This document shows positions 1-8,534 of a stretch of 39,020 nucleotides of DNA, one piece after another (within the stretch, counting starts at the first letter, position 1; the number at the start of each line of letters is the position of its first letter). Source of the stretch: Methylicorpusculum sp. (lineage in GTDB: Bacteria; Pseudomonadota; Gammaproteobacteria; Methylococcales; Methylomonadaceae); NCBI RefSeq assembly GCF_030651835.1, contig NZ_JAUSBX010000091.1:1-39020 (forward strand). Reading direction: 5' to 3'. A model generated the notes under the pieces. The model worked only from the letters and a program-made list of their open reading frames with translations. It searched no databases and was not told the DNA's origin. The position numbers and the translations under genes were made by a program.

Positions 1-171
1 AACAGGATCAAAGACTACCGCCAGAATGACGGCCCAAAAACAGGCTAATAAAAAATCTTTAATCAATAGAAAAAATGACACCGTTACCAACAAAACAAAG
101 GTCAAAAAAAGAATATAAGGGGTATTTTTTTGCATGAAAAACAAGCTTAAGAAAATGAATCGATTCGGCAT
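1..171 (-). CDS. AI-2E family transporter (PerM-like), N-terminal part only
   Basis: This minus-strand frame is open from an ATG at 171 to the window edge (57 codons) and continues beyond it. The visible part is a short start followed by a very hydrophobic double segment (about residues 18-57) with motifs such as LLIKDFLLACFWAVILA and a closing FDPV. That matches the first membrane segments of the AI-2E exporter/PerM permease family, integral inner-membrane proteins of about 350 residues. An internal ATG at 135 is an alternative start. The gene is divergent from the small ORF at 216. The family call rests on a short hydrophobic stretch, so it is likely but not certain. Confidence 0.6.
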   Translation of the reverse strand, partial: MPNRFIFLSLFFMQKNTPYILFLTFVLLVTVSFFLLIKDFLLACFWAVILAVVFDPV

Positions 172-215
172 CCTATCATAGTGCTGATGAGTTTACGAAA
201 CCGGAGGAATCGAGA

Positions 216-446
216 GTGAAAGCCATGAAACGGGGAAGAAATGCGCAGCCGATTTCATTAACACCATGCAGATCGTGCTTGATGATTTTTTACCCCGATG
301 GAATTACCGCGCTTTGCCTGACGGCTGATTATTTCGAGAAGTTATTTTTGACAGAATCCATATGCTTCAACTACGTTGACATTTACCGTGGAAAAGGTAA
401 TAGCCTTCCTGATGCCTATTCGTCCCTGCTACCATACCCCGCATGA
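216..446 (+). CDS. small hypothetical protein, coupled to the downstream oxidoreductase
   Basis: This is a 76-residue ORF beginning with GTG. A strong Shine-Dalgarno (GGAGGA, 203-208) lies 7 nt upstream, and an in-frame ATG follows three codons later. Its TGA overlaps the ATG of the next gene, which suggests translational coupling. The product has a basic start, two cysteines in a CRSC motif near residue 18 and a mixed composition; no family was recognised and there is no signal peptide or clear membrane segment. Ribosome-binding site and overlap argue for real translation. It could act only as a leader that couples ribosomes to the FAD gene. Confidence 0.45.
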   Translation: MKAMKRGRNAQPISLTPCRSCLMIFYPDGITALCLTADYFEKLFLTESICFNYVDIYRGKGNSLPDAYSSLLPYPA

Positions 447-1507
447 ATATTGATTATTTAATTGTGGGGCAAGGGCTGGCTGGAAGTTTGTTGAGCTGGG
501 AATTGATCCGGCGGGGCTGCAAGGTTTTGGTTGTTGATTCCGGCGCTAGCAATGCCTCGCAAATTGCAGCGGGGTTGATCAATCCGGTTACCGGCCAGCG
601 TTTTGTCAAAGCCGATGAAACCGATCAACTGATGGCGTTCAACAGAACCTATTACCATCAACTGGCTCAGCATTTTGGGCAAAACTTTCTTCATGAAAAG
701 CGAATGCTGCGGCTGTTGCGCGATGAAACCGAATACCGTTCCGCATTGAAACGACTCAAAGATTCCCTTTATCGGCCCTATTTGGCCTCATTGTTGCCGC
801 CAGACCGATTGGAAATCCCCTGTCATCACCTGCGCGCAGTGCTGGTTCAAAAACAAACCGGCTATTTACTAACGCGGCCTTTACTGGCCTGCCTACGCGA
901 ATTCTTTATAAATAACGGGCATTACCGATCCACTCTTTTCAATTATTTTGACGTTCAATTGACCCCGTCGTTACGTTGGCAGGATATAAAGCCCGGCCGC
1001 ATTATTTTTTGTGAAGGCTATCAACTGATCAACAATCCCTGGTTTAACTGGTTGCCTTTACAACCGGCAAAAGGAGAAATTCTGACGCTGGAAAACCCAA
1101 CAAAAATACCCCCCATTATGCTTAATTTCGGGCATTGGCTGATACCGCTGGACGACCACCGATTCCGGCTGGGTGCAACATTCGTCAGAAACGATCTCAG
1201 TCTTGAACCGAAGGAACAAGGTGAAAAATTACTCTTGGACTCACTGTATCGATTGACCGGTTTTTTCAACAAAGCCGGGATTATTGCTTGCGATGCGAAT
1301 ATACGACCCTGTACGAGCGATCGCAGGCCTTTCATCGGCAGCCATCCCAAGCATCCGCAACTGTCGGTTTTCAATGGATTTGGTGCCAAAGGGAGCCTGC
1401 AAGTACCGTGGTACAGTGCCCATTTTGCCGACAGTTTAGTAGCGGACCAACTCCTTTCTCCCTCTTGTGACATCAAACGACACTATGCCTCGCATTTCAT
1501 TGGTTAA
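443..1507 (+). CDS. FAD-dependent oxidoreductase of the DAO family, probable MnmL/MnmC(o)-type tRNA-modification enzyme
   Basis: The 354-residue protein starts with a classical Rossmann dinucleotide-binding motif (IVGQGLAGSLLSWEL, residues 7-21) and a following acidic strand end (VVD). A second DAO-family feature is the C-terminal stretch RPFIGSHP...FNGFGAKGSL, typical of FAD closure in glycine-oxidase-like enzymes. The length is that of a stand-alone oxidoreductase, not the fused MnmC of E. coli. It overlaps a YtqB/MnmM-type methyltransferase by about 41 bp. In Bacillus the separate enzymes MnmL (FAD) and MnmM complete the mnm5 side chain of tRNA wobble uridine. The pairing here suggests the same two steps: removal of the carboxymethyl group, then methylation. 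The FAD fold is secure; the tRNA role is inference from context. Confidence 0.75.
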   Translation: MNIDYLIVGQGLAGSLLSWELIRRGCKVLVVDSGASNASQIAAGLINPVTGQRFVKADETDQLMAFNRTYYHQLAQHFGQNFLHEKRMLRLLRDETEYRSALKRLKDSLYRPYLASLLPPDRLEIPCHHLRAVLVQKQTGYLLTRPLLACLREFFINNGHYRSTLFNYFDVQLTPSLRWQDIKPGRIIFCEGYQLINNPWFNWLPLQPAKGEILTLENPTKIPPIMLNFGHWLIPLDDHRFRLGATFVRNDLSLEPKEQGEKLLLDSLYRLTGFFNKAGIIACDANIRPCTSDRRPFIGSHPKHPQLSVFNGFGAKGSLQVPWYSAHFADSLVADQLLSPSCDIKRHYASHFIG

Positions 1508-2066
1508 CCTGATTCACAACCGCTTGTCCGCTCTGCTGCATAACGGGGATACCGTGATAGATGCTACTGCCGGAAATGGCAACGACACCTGCTTTCTTGC
1601 TGAAAAGATAGCGCCGGACGGCCTGGTATACGGGTTTGATATTCAGGCTCAAGCCCTGGATAAAACCCGTATTGCACTGGATCATCGGCTTCTGGCTACC
1701 CATGCAGTGCTGATCAATGCCAGTCATGCTCACATGAAACAATGGATTCATTCATCGTATGTCGGGCAGATTAAAGCGGTACTGTTCAATCTGGGCTATT
1801 TGCCGGGCGGGGACAAAACAGTCATCACAAAAGGCGAATCAACACTCGCCGCTCTGGCGGTTTCTTTAGAGTTGATTTCAGCAGATGGCATTATTTCTAT
1901 TCTGGCCTATCCCGGCCATGCCGGAGGGCGTCAAGAAACCGATCGAGTCCGTGAATGGTGTCTAAACCTTGATAGCACTGACTATTCAATCGAGACTATT
2001 TACAGCGATGAGCAAAATCCTCAAGCGCCTATTCTGTTTTGGATAACAGCCAGGCCACAAGACTGA
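1467..2066 (+). CDS. mnmM: class I SAM-dependent methyltransferase, YtqB/MnmM family
   Basis: The frame is open from a GTG at 1467, but the ATG at 1485 gives the start usual for the family (MPRISLVN...) and is preferred. The SAM-binding motif I is DATAGNGNDTCFLA, about 30 residues in, followed by an acidic strand end (YGFDIQ). The motif VLFNLGYLPGGDK is a hallmark of the rRNA_methylase/YtqB family (PF06962), and the YPGH segment follows. B. subtilis YtqB is now known as MnmM, which methylates nm5(s2)U34 of tRNA. The gene overlaps the upstream FAD enzyme, which fits a two-step tRNA wobble-uridine pathway. The family is confident; the exact substrate is inferred. Confidence 0.8.
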   Translation: MTSNDTMPRISLVNLIHNRLSALLHNGDTVIDATAGNGNDTCFLAEKIAPDGLVYGFDIQAQALDKTRIALDHRLLATHAVLINASHAHMKQWIHSSYVGQIKAVLFNLGYLPGGDKTVITKGESTLAALAVSLELISADGIISILAYPGHAGGRQETDRVREWCLNLDSTDYSIETIYSDEQNPQAPILFWITARPQD

Positions 2067-2113
2067 GCTATTCTGATATTATTACCCCTTTTAAAATTTA
2101 TCTCGGGACGGAT

Positions 2114-2428
2114 ATGTCATCATTTGAAAATGTAACAGTCACTAAAAAAGCCAACGTCTATTTCAACGGCAATGTCAGCAGCCGCACTTTGCAATTCGCA
2201 GATGGATCGATAAAAACTCTGGGCTTTATGCTGCCCGGCGAATACACGTTTAATACCGCCGATGCAGAGATCATGGATATCATCGACGGCGAACTGGAAG
2301 TTCAGTTGCCCGGTTCCGATCAATGGCAATCGATTAAAGGCGGCGATTCCTTTAATGTGCCTGCACAATCCAAATTTACCGTTAAAATCGTGACACCTAC
2401 CGATTACTGCTGTTCATTTCTGAAGTAA
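2114..2428 (+). CDS. ppnP: pyrimidine/purine nucleoside phosphorylase PpnP (DUF1255)
   Basis: The 104-residue protein is a small single-domain cupin. Diagnostic motifs are ANVYFNGNVSSRTL near the start, GEYTFNTADAE in the middle, GDSFNVPAQSKF and the closing TDYCCSF. These align with E. coli PpnP/YaiE (94 residues), a broad-specificity enzyme that cleaves nucleosides with phosphate to free base and ribose 1-phosphate. A longer open frame from 2039 exists, but homology begins at the ATG at 2114, which follows a GGGACGG sequence. The gene lies just after mnmM on the same strand and may be read from the same transcript. Confidence 0.88.
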   Translation: MSSFENVTVTKKANVYFNGNVSSRTLQFADGSIKTLGFMLPGEYTFNTADAEIMDIIDGELEVQLPGSDQWQSIKGGDSFNVPAQSKFTVKIVTPTDYCCSFLK

Positions 2429-2535
2429 ACCGGTTCTTCGGGCGGAGCAAAGCGAGCGGTTAGTTTTAACTTCGCCCGGCACACAGTCATCCGCCAAGCA
2501 TGAATACATCCTTGATTGATTGCCACACTTTCGGC

Positions 2536-2550
2536 AATGTTATAGTATTC
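2536..2550 (+). promoter_or_regulatory. possible Zur half-operator upstream of zur
   Basis: The sequence AATGTTATAGTATTC about 30 bp before the zur start matches the left half and centre of the gammaproteobacterial Zur box (TGTTATANTATAACA), but the right half is degenerate. It may instead be a -10 element. If functional it would give zur autoregulation. Confidence 0.3.
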
Positions 2551-2577
2551 GGGCCTTAATGAAGTGGATTCCAAGTA

Positions 2578-3111
2578 ATGTCTAAAGCCAATAACGATTC
2601 AGATACACCTAACCCGACCGATGTCAGTCATGATCACACGGCCTGCATCAAAGATGCGATCAAAAAAGCCGAAGCAATTTGTTTGCAGCGGGGAACGCAA
2701 CTGACCCCGATTCGGCATAAAGTGCTGGAACTGATTTGGGAAAGCCATCAAGCCGTTAAGGCCTATGATTTACTTGACCGCATCAAACCCTTCAATGACT
2801 CCGCCAAACCGGCCACGGTTTACCGCGCACTGGATTTTTTGCTGGAAAACAAGCTGATACACCGCGTAGAAAGTATGAATGCGTTTATCGGCTGCAATCA
2901 TCTGCAAGGTCAACATGATTTGCTGCTACTCATTTGTGAAGCCTGCCATCAAGTCCAGGAAAGACCCGCCAAGCAGGTCATGGATGCGATAGCCAATGAG
3001 CTCAACGATTCAGACTTTAGCGCCCAACGCAAAACGATAGAAATCCACGGCCTCTGTCATTCCTGCAAAAAGCGTCATTCAACCCTTTTACTCAACGAGA
3101 CGGTCGTTTAA
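2578..3111 (+). CDS. zur: Fur-family zinc uptake regulator Zur
   Basis: The 177-residue protein has an N-terminal winged helix (about residues 35-95) with LTPIRHKVLELIWES and the recognition segment KPATVYRALDFLLE, the wording typical of Zur and not Fur. The C-terminal dimerisation domain carries the metal sites: CEACH near residue 120 and the HGLCHSCKKRH tail, which together supply the structural zinc cysteines. The N-terminal extension contains a short His-containing segment (SHDHTACIKD), which is less common. Zur represses zinc uptake genes when zinc is replete. No zinc transporter gene lies in the window. It is convergent with hypF, and the two stop codons are adjacent. Confidence 0.88.
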   Translation: MSKANNDSDTPNPTDVSHDHTACIKDAIKKAEAICLQRGTQLTPIRHKVLELIWESHQAVKAYDLLDRIKPFNDSAKPATVYRALDFLLENKLIHRVESMNAFIGCNHLQGQHDLLLLICEACHQVQERPAKQVMDAIANELNDSDFSAQRKTIEIHGLCHSCKKRHSTLLLNETVV

Positions 3112-5388
3112 TCAAAACGAGCGATTACCTTGCGCCGTCGCTTCAATGAGTTGACCAAAACTAAGGCCAGCGTCGTTTAGCGGCACCCGTTCTGGAATAA
3201 AGACTTCAAAGTCGTGCTGCACCAGCAAATTGACTGCCTGGTCAAGCAAGCGTTTATTCTGGAACACTCCGCCTGAAAATCCGACTTTGTTAACGCCGTG
3301 CTCGTTCCGGATTAATTGCGCCTGATTTAACAAGGTTCCAGCAAGACTGGCATGAAACTGACCCGCACGTGTCTGAACTGAATGACGATCATCCTGCAGT
3401 ATGTCGATCAAAGCCTCCCAATCAGCCAAGCAAATTCCATCAGAACTTTTATAGAGGCGCAAAGGCGGCATATCAAGATCATCAGTGCTCAGCGTTTCCA
3501 GCATCATCGCCGCCTGCCCCTGATAACTCTGTTCCTGCACAACATCCAACAAAGCGGAAGCCGCATCAAACAGGCGACCCACCGAACTGGTCAACGGTGA
3601 ATTGATCTGTTTTTGCCAGGCAGAAAAAAGTAAGGGATGCGCCTTTGAAAAATTGTTACGGTTTTCACCGGTTGCCCATAACAAGGCCAGCGCACAACGC
3701 CAAGGCTGGTGACCTGCACGCTCCCCCCCCACCAAGCGGAACGGCCTGAATGAACAGACGCGCTGCCATTGACCGGGCTGCCCCAACAAACCTTCGCCTC
3801 CCCAAATTGAACCATCGGCACCCAAACCGGCACCATCCCAGGTAAAAACCAGCATAGGTTTTGTTACGGCCCATTCACCGGCTACCGCAGACGCATGCGC
3901 ATGGTGATGATAAACGCGGGTCAAAGACAAGCCTTGTTCTGCCGCCCAGCGACTGGTCCGGTAGTCAGGATGAGCATCGCAAACTATGGTTTTAATCTCG
4001 ACGCCGTACAAACGGCACATATCGGCGATGACTTGCTCAAACACGACGTGTGACCTTAATGAATCCATATCACCGATATGCGGCGACATGATCAGCCGGT
4101 TATTAAAGGCAATGGCAACGGTATTTTTCAATTGCCCGCCCACCGCCAACATCGGATAGTCCACAGCATACGGAAGCGTAAATTCAAACGGAGCAAATCC
4201 GCGCCCAATCCGGACCGGCCTCAGTTTGCCTGCTGTCATCCTGAAAACACTGTCGTCTGCAGGACGAACGATAGGCCGATCATGATGCAGAAAAGCATCG
4301 GCTATAGTGCTCAAACGCTGCTCAACATCAACGGACTCAGTCAAAACCGGCTCGCCGCTGATATTGGCAGAAGTCATGATCAAGGGCCCGCCAAAATCAT
4401 CGGCCAATAAATGATGAAGGGGGCTGTAAGGCAGCATGATGCCGATCTGGTTCAAACCCGGAGCAACGGAAGCTGCTATGGTTGATCCGGGATGTTTGTC
4501 AACCAATACAATCGGCCTGAGCGGATCGGTTAATAAGCACAACTCCTGTGCATTAGGCTCAGCCACTTCATGCAGACTTTCTGCGCCATCACGGCCCTGC
4601 CACGGCAGCATGACGGCAAACGGCTTATCAGGACGATGCTTGCGACTGCGCAGCTGAACAACCGCTTCCTCTGATTTGGCATCGCAAACCAGGTGATAGC
4701 CGCCAATGCCTTTAACAGCGACAATCAAACCGGACTTGAGCGCTTGAACGGCCAAATTTAAAGCGCCGTCATTGTCACCGGCCATGATCTGCTGGCCTTG
4801 CTTAAAGCTCAGCGATGGACCGCAGCGTGGACACGCCAGCGGCTGGGCATGATAACGTCTGTCATTCGGATCGTTAAATTCAGCCAGACAAGCCTCACAC
4901 AAAGGGAATCCGGCAAAACTGGTATTGATACGATCGTAAGGTAAACGTTTAATCAACGTGTAACGCGGACCGCATTGGGTGCAATTGATAAAGGGGTAAC
5001 GGTAACGACGCTCGGTTGGATCGCGCATTTCCGACAAACATTCATCACAGGTGAAGTAATCAGGTGGCACATGAATCTCGTCAAACGCCCCCTCCTCGCT
5101 GCTGAGGATCGTAAAAGACGATAAGTTAGCAAGCCGTTCCGGTAAGGATTGGACAATAACGGGTCTGGCCAAGGGTGGTGCTGAACTGATTAATTGCTGT
5201 TCAAATTGAATCAGACTGAACGGCAAACCCTGAACAAAAATGTCCACTTGCCCTGCCCTGTTTTTGACCCAACCAGACAGTTCCAGTTGATGTGCCAGCC
5301 GACTGATGAAGGGACGAAAGCCCACGCCCTGAACCCGGCCTGACACAGTCAGTAACTGTGCCGACATCTGATCGTTAATTTGCGTCAT
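3112..5388 (-). CDS. hypF: carbamoyltransferase HypF, hydrogenase maturation
   Basis: HypF makes the cyanide ligand precursor of [NiFe] hydrogenase by transferring carbamoyl to the HypE C-terminal cysteine. All domains are present in order: acylphosphatase (SGRVQGVGFRPF near the start), two zinc-finger-like units (CDECLSEMRDP...CTQCG and CEACLAEFNDP...CPRCG), a YrdC-like domain (about 200-390, with RSRKHRPDKPFAVM) and a Kae1-like domain (YHHHAHASAVAGEW, FSGGVFQN). The ATG at 5388 is preferred over a TTG at 5397; length about 758 residues matches the family. It stands apart from other hyp or hydrogenase genes in this window. Hydrogenase in a diazotroph would recycle nitrogenase H2, but the structural genes must lie elsewhere. 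Confidence 0.93.
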   Translation of the reverse strand: MTQINDQMSAQLLTVSGRVQGVGFRPFISRLAHQLELSGWVKNRAGQVDIFVQGLPFSLIQFEQQLISSAPPLARPVIVQSLPERLANLSSFTILSSEEGAFDEIHVPPDYFTCDECLSEMRDPTERRYRYPFINCTQCGPRYTLIKRLPYDRINTSFAGFPLCEACLAEFNDPNDRRYHAQPLACPRCGPSLSFKQGQQIMAGDNDGALNLAVQALKSGLIVAVKGIGGYHLVCDAKSEEAVVQLRSRKHRPDKPFAVMLPWQGRDGAESLHEVAEPNAQELCLLTDPLRPIVLVDKHPGSTIAASVAPGLNQIGIMLPYSPLHHLLADDFGGPLIMTSANISGEPVLTESVDVEQRLSTIADAFLHHDRPIVRPADDSVFRMTAGKLRPVRIGRGFAPFEFTLPYAVDYPMLAVGGQLKNTVAIAFNNRLIMSPHIGDMDSLRSHVVFEQVIADMCRLYGVEIKTIVCDAHPDYRTSRWAAEQGLSLTRVYHHHAHASAVAGEWAVTKPMLVFTWDGAGLGADGSIWGGEGLLGQPGQWQRVCSFRPFRLVGGERAGHQPWRCALALLWATGENRNNFSKAHPLLFSAWQKQINSPLTSSVGRLFDAASALLDVVQEQSYQGQAAMMLETLSTDDLDMPPLRLYKSSDGICLADWEALIDILQDDRHSVQTRAGQFHASLAGTLLNQAQLIRNEHGVNKVGFSGGVFQNKRLLDQAVNLLVQHDFEVFIPERVPLNDAGLSFGQLIEATAQGNRSF

Positions 5389-5401
5389 CCGGAGCAAACA
5401 A

Positions 5402-7351
5402 TTACTTCAATCCGTATATTTTCAGTTGACTGCATACTTTCTGCTGATTGTCGGGAGCGCTGCAGTTTGAAACGTCTCCCACGCGATAAATCATGACATA
5501 AACCCTGCCGTTGGCGACCACCGGCGGAATCATCTTGGACATGGTGCCAAGACCGCCATGGGTATCGTCTCCTGTCCGAAACAATCGATTGAGTTTATTG
5601 CCCGGCGCAACCGTAGTCGCATCATAAGCAACCAGTTGCCCTTCGGCAAAGCCTTTGTTGACATCACCGTATTTTGGATAAACCGCCCAAAGAATGGCCG
5701 AACCGAAATCAACTGCGTAAGGAAAAGTAGTTTTGGCCGATGGTTTGCTGGACAACATCAGAAGCCCGCCCGGCATACCACCGGGTGATTCTGAATTTAA
5801 TGAGGCTTGTTCAAGACCTTCGGCACGAAAAGCCGGAAGCGTGCCGCCTAAGGCTGAAAAGTTATACGATTTGAGTGTCGAATTTTCACCCCAGACATAA
5901 ACAATACCGCCTAGCTGATCGCGCTGGGCAAATGACAGGGCGTGGATGTGATGCATTTTATTGTTTTCAGGATCACCGCATGGAATAAACCAGCCGTGTT
6001 CACTGTGTCCACTTGAAGGGCATGGCAGGCTTCGATTTAAGCGCTGCGCTCTATCCCAGTTCTCAGCAACATCGCCCCCATTATAAGAGGCAATCAAAGG
6101 TGGTTTGGACATCAGTTGATTAAACCGGTCGTTTTTACCCAGATTAAATTTATCCAGCGAATAAATAATGCCGTCTTTGGTACCCTGCAGCAGCAAACTG
6201 GAGCCCGGCACCAGCATCGGACCTGCCGCACCGAAATCCCAATCCGCTCCGGCCGCATGGACGTCTGCCCGGCCGCAGGATACTTCAGAGTTATTGTCGC
6301 TCCACAAACAGCCCGCACCTGAAGTGCGCTCATCCATGAACGCCTTGTAATAATCCACTAACGAAAGTATCGGGCGCGCACCGGCATTGTCTGGAATGAA
6401 CCTGAGTTTTATCATGCTTTCAGCAAGATCGACATCACCATTATTCGAAGTTCCATTCGACGTCGCCACATAGATCATGTCGTTTTCCGTCACCGGTGCG
6501 CCGCCCGCATGCCATATACCGGCACCCCAGGAATTGTAAGCCGTTGCACAAAAGATCGCCGCCTCCCTGGAAAACCCGGGTTGGGCAAGCAACCCCCGGG
6601 TATCGTAAGCCACAACAAAACCATGCGGATTTTTCCGTCCTCCCATTAACGATTCGCCATTTGCCGCAAAGGCGAGAACCAAGCCATGGTTGGCGGTAAG
6701 CGCCAGTCCCGCTCTGAGCTTTGGATAGACATATTGACGTGTCTGGTTATTTTCAGTGAATACGGCACCAGAATCATTGAACCAGCAACCGTTGCCTTCC
6801 TGAGACTGTCCGAAAATGCGAACCGGCGTTGATTTTCGGCTACCGTCCAAAGGATTTAGAGCAAATACCCAATAGTCACGAAAACGGTTGTCATTGGCGT
6901 TTTTTCGAAGCCATGCAGCTACAAACAAGGTGTTGGTTGCAGTATCTATAATCGGCGTGGCCGAAATACCCCAGGTGGGGGTATGTTTCCACATATCCAT
7001 ATCCTGAGAGCTGACTTCAGGCCCGAGTTTGACCTTATACAGGGTTTCATTGGTTCGGGCATTGATACCGATGACGTCATTTTTCATCGTGGTGATGATG
7101 ACCAGATCATCAGAACCTGCGCCTTTTTCAATAATCAATGGTTGAGTCTCGACTTTCGCATCAAAATCATAGGTGCGAAGCAACCCGAATTTATCGGGAT
7201 TGACGTTTTGCTTGTTAAGCGTGAATTCCTGATTGTTTGCAGCTGTCCGGAAGGGATTACCTGCCCGCTCAGTAATACTGACCGCTTGAACATTTTGAAC
7301 CAGGAAGCCCGATAAAACAGCGCTTAAAATTGCAAGGAGTATGAGCCGCAT
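5402..7351 (-). CDS. secreted PQQ-type beta-propeller-like protein of unknown function
   Basis: The 649-residue product has a clear Sec signal peptide (MRLILLAILSAVLSGFLVQ, cleavage after VQA). The body contains repeated beta-strand units resembling pyrroloquinoline-quinone-type propeller blades, for example DLVIITTMKNDVIGIN, HGFVVAYDTRG, NDMIYVATSNG, LLQGTKDGIIYSLD and GRVYVMIYRVGD. Several cysteines suggest disulfides. The catalytic features of quinoprotein alcohol dehydrogenases were not recognised, so no enzyme activity is assigned; a scaffold or binding role in the periplasm or envelope is possible. The start has a good Shine-Dalgarno (GGAGA) 6-7 nt upstream. hypF follows after 13 bp, so they may share a transcript, although no functional link is apparent. 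Confidence 0.65.
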   Translation of the reverse strand: MRLILLAILSAVLSGFLVQNVQAVSITERAGNPFRTAANNQEFTLNKQNVNPDKFGLLRTYDFDAKVETQPLIIEKGAGSDDLVIITTMKNDVIGINARTNETLYKVKLGPEVSSQDMDMWKHTPTWGISATPIIDTATNTLFVAAWLRKNANDNRFRDYWVFALNPLDGSRKSTPVRIFGQSQEGNGCWFNDSGAVFTENNQTRQYVYPKLRAGLALTANHGLVLAFAANGESLMGGRKNPHGFVVAYDTRGLLAQPGFSREAAIFCATAYNSWGAGIWHAGGAPVTENDMIYVATSNGTSNNGDVDLAESMIKLRFIPDNAGARPILSLVDYYKAFMDERTSGAGCLWSDNNSEVSCGRADVHAAGADWDFGAAGPMLVPGSSLLLQGTKDGIIYSLDKFNLGKNDRFNQLMSKPPLIASYNGGDVAENWDRAQRLNRSLPCPSSGHSEHGWFIPCGDPENNKMHHIHALSFAQRDQLGGIVYVWGENSTLKSYNFSALGGTLPAFRAEGLEQASLNSESPGGMPGGLLMLSSKPSAKTTFPYAVDFGSAILWAVYPKYGDVNKGFAEGQLVAYDATTVAPGNKLNRLFRTGDDTHGGLGTMSKMIPPVVANGRVYVMIYRVGDVSNCSAPDNQQKVCSQLKIYGLK

Positions 7352-7386
7352 GATTTTCTCCTACTTTTGATTGGATTAGATAAACC

Positions 7387-7549
7387 CAGCAATTCTCAAT
7401 TTGAAGGGAAAAAGGGTTGGGAGAAGCTCTTCGAGGATGTCGGCAGCAGGGATGCTGCCGCCAAGCCCCCAAGGAGGGGTTTACGGCGTTCCTCGAAAGG
7501 CTTTTCCCTGCCCAAAGTGACGCTGAAAATTTCAAACTGGGAATTGCTG
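7387..7549. mobile_element. MITE-like element, copy 1 (163 bp, 9-bp target duplication)
   Basis: The ends are imperfect inverted repeats of 19 bp (left CAGCAATTCTCAATTTGAA; right, read inward, CAGCAATTCCCAGTTTGAA). They are flanked by a perfect 9-bp direct repeat AGATAAACC at 7378-7386 and 7550-7558, the footprint of transposition. There is no coding capacity. The interior holds nested hairpins: GGCAGCA/TGCTGCC and CCCCC/GGGG within a CGAGGA/TCCTCG stem. It is closely similar to the element at 28320-28480. Most of the gene-free interval 7352-7813 is this element plus the hairpins at 7720-7761. Confidence 0.85.
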
Positions 7550-7719
7550 AGATAAACCATGAGGGGAATATAGCAGCTTGTCAAGTGATAAAAAAACGCT
7601 TCACATTGAATAATGAGTTTGGGAGCTTATTGTTGGTCAGGTCACACGAATAGGGTCTTGAATAACTTCTCTAAATGGGGATTTTTTTAATAAATCCCTA
7701 CGCGGATTCAACTAACAAG

Positions 7720-7761
7720 TCCAACGCCATCCATGGCATTGGATGCCCGTTTCCGGACGGG
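7720..7761. terminator. tandem hairpins downstream of the nafY operon
   Basis: Two adjacent inverted repeats occur: TCCAACGCCAT/ATGGCATTGGA (one mismatch, 2-nt loop) and CCCGT/ACGGG around TTCCGG. They lie 50-90 bp past the nafY stop. There is no strong T-run, so they may be 3' end stabilising structures or a palindromic intergenic repeat, not a classical terminator. Confidence 0.4.
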
Positions 7762-7813
7762 AATGACAGGCTTATGGATTTAGCTGAAACAGCCTGCTAA
7801 TCAAGGATCAGTA

Positions 7814-8521
7814 TTACTCTTCTGAAATAAACCGCTTCCTTTCTTCGGCTGTCCGACCCAGCGCTTTTGCCATCCAGGGCGGCGGGGCATCGAAGACTTT
7901 CTGGAACTCGCTGAGCTGTTCTGCTGCTTCGATAACTTCAGGCACTTTGATCGGATAAATGTCGGCTCTGATCACTTTAGCCGCCGCAGGTCCGCCTATC
8001 GATTGAATAAATAGAACGTGGCAGTCTTTAATGAGTTGTGCACGGAACATATTCTTATCTTCGGCATTGTCAGCATCGATTGTCGAACGAATATCGACTA
8101 ATCGGCATTCATTCCTGGACAACTGATAAATCAGAAAACGGATGCAGGAACCGAAATGACCATTGAGTAATGTGCCTAAATTTGAAGCAATCGCAACCCG
8201 GATCGATTCCGGCATATCGCCTTCATGATAAGGCATGATTTCCGGCAGGTTTTCGTCCTCGCCCTCCTCGCCCCATAAAAAACGAATCGCCAGTTTGATA
8301 TTGGCTAATCCAATGCCAATGTCCTCACCGTCCTCTTCGCCATCCAGACTGCCGATACCGGTTTTGAGGTTGGTGACAGTGATCGCTTTGAGTTTTTCGT
8401 CGTCCAGAGGCGAGCCGACTTTATCATGCAGAATACCTATCAGCATCGGCACGTCGACACCGGGAAGCACTCTGGATGCCAAGGCGATGCGTAAAGCGAT
8501 TTCTCGGGATAATTGAGCCAT
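7814..8521 (-). CDS. nafY: NafY/NifX-type FeMo-cofactor-binding nitrogenase accessory protein
   Basis: The 235-residue protein has two parts. The N-terminal half (SREIALRIALASRVLPGVD... with an acidic EEDGEDIGIGL segment) resembles the helical domain of Azotobacter NafY. The C-terminal half (about 105-220) is the dinitrogenase iron-molybdenum cofactor biosynthesis fold, starting IRVAIASN and continuing NGHFGSCIRFLIYQ. His122 in that motif corresponds to the FeMo-co ligand His121 of NafY. NafY holds FeMo-co and stabilises apo-dinitrogenase until cofactor insertion in the cytoplasm. The open frame extends upstream to 8650, but the ATG at 8521 fits the family. It is the last gene of the mop operon. 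Confidence 0.85.
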   Translation of the reverse strand: MAQLSREIALRIALASRVLPGVDVPMLIGILHDKVGSPLDDEKLKAITVTNLKTGIGSLDGEEDGEDIGIGLANIKLAIRFLWGEEGEDENLPEIMPYHEGDMPESIRVAIASNLGTLLNGHFGSCIRFLIYQLSRNECRLVDIRSTIDADNAEDKNMFRAQLIKDCHVLFIQSIGGPAAAKVIRADIYPIKVPEVIEAAEQLSEFQKVFDAPPPWMAKALGRTAEERKRFISEE

Positions 8522-8534
8522 GATTAACCAGCCT

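Noticed and set aside
7367-7653. Short ORFs on both strands around 7.4-7.6 kb
   Set aside because: They consist of MITE sequence and have no coding features.
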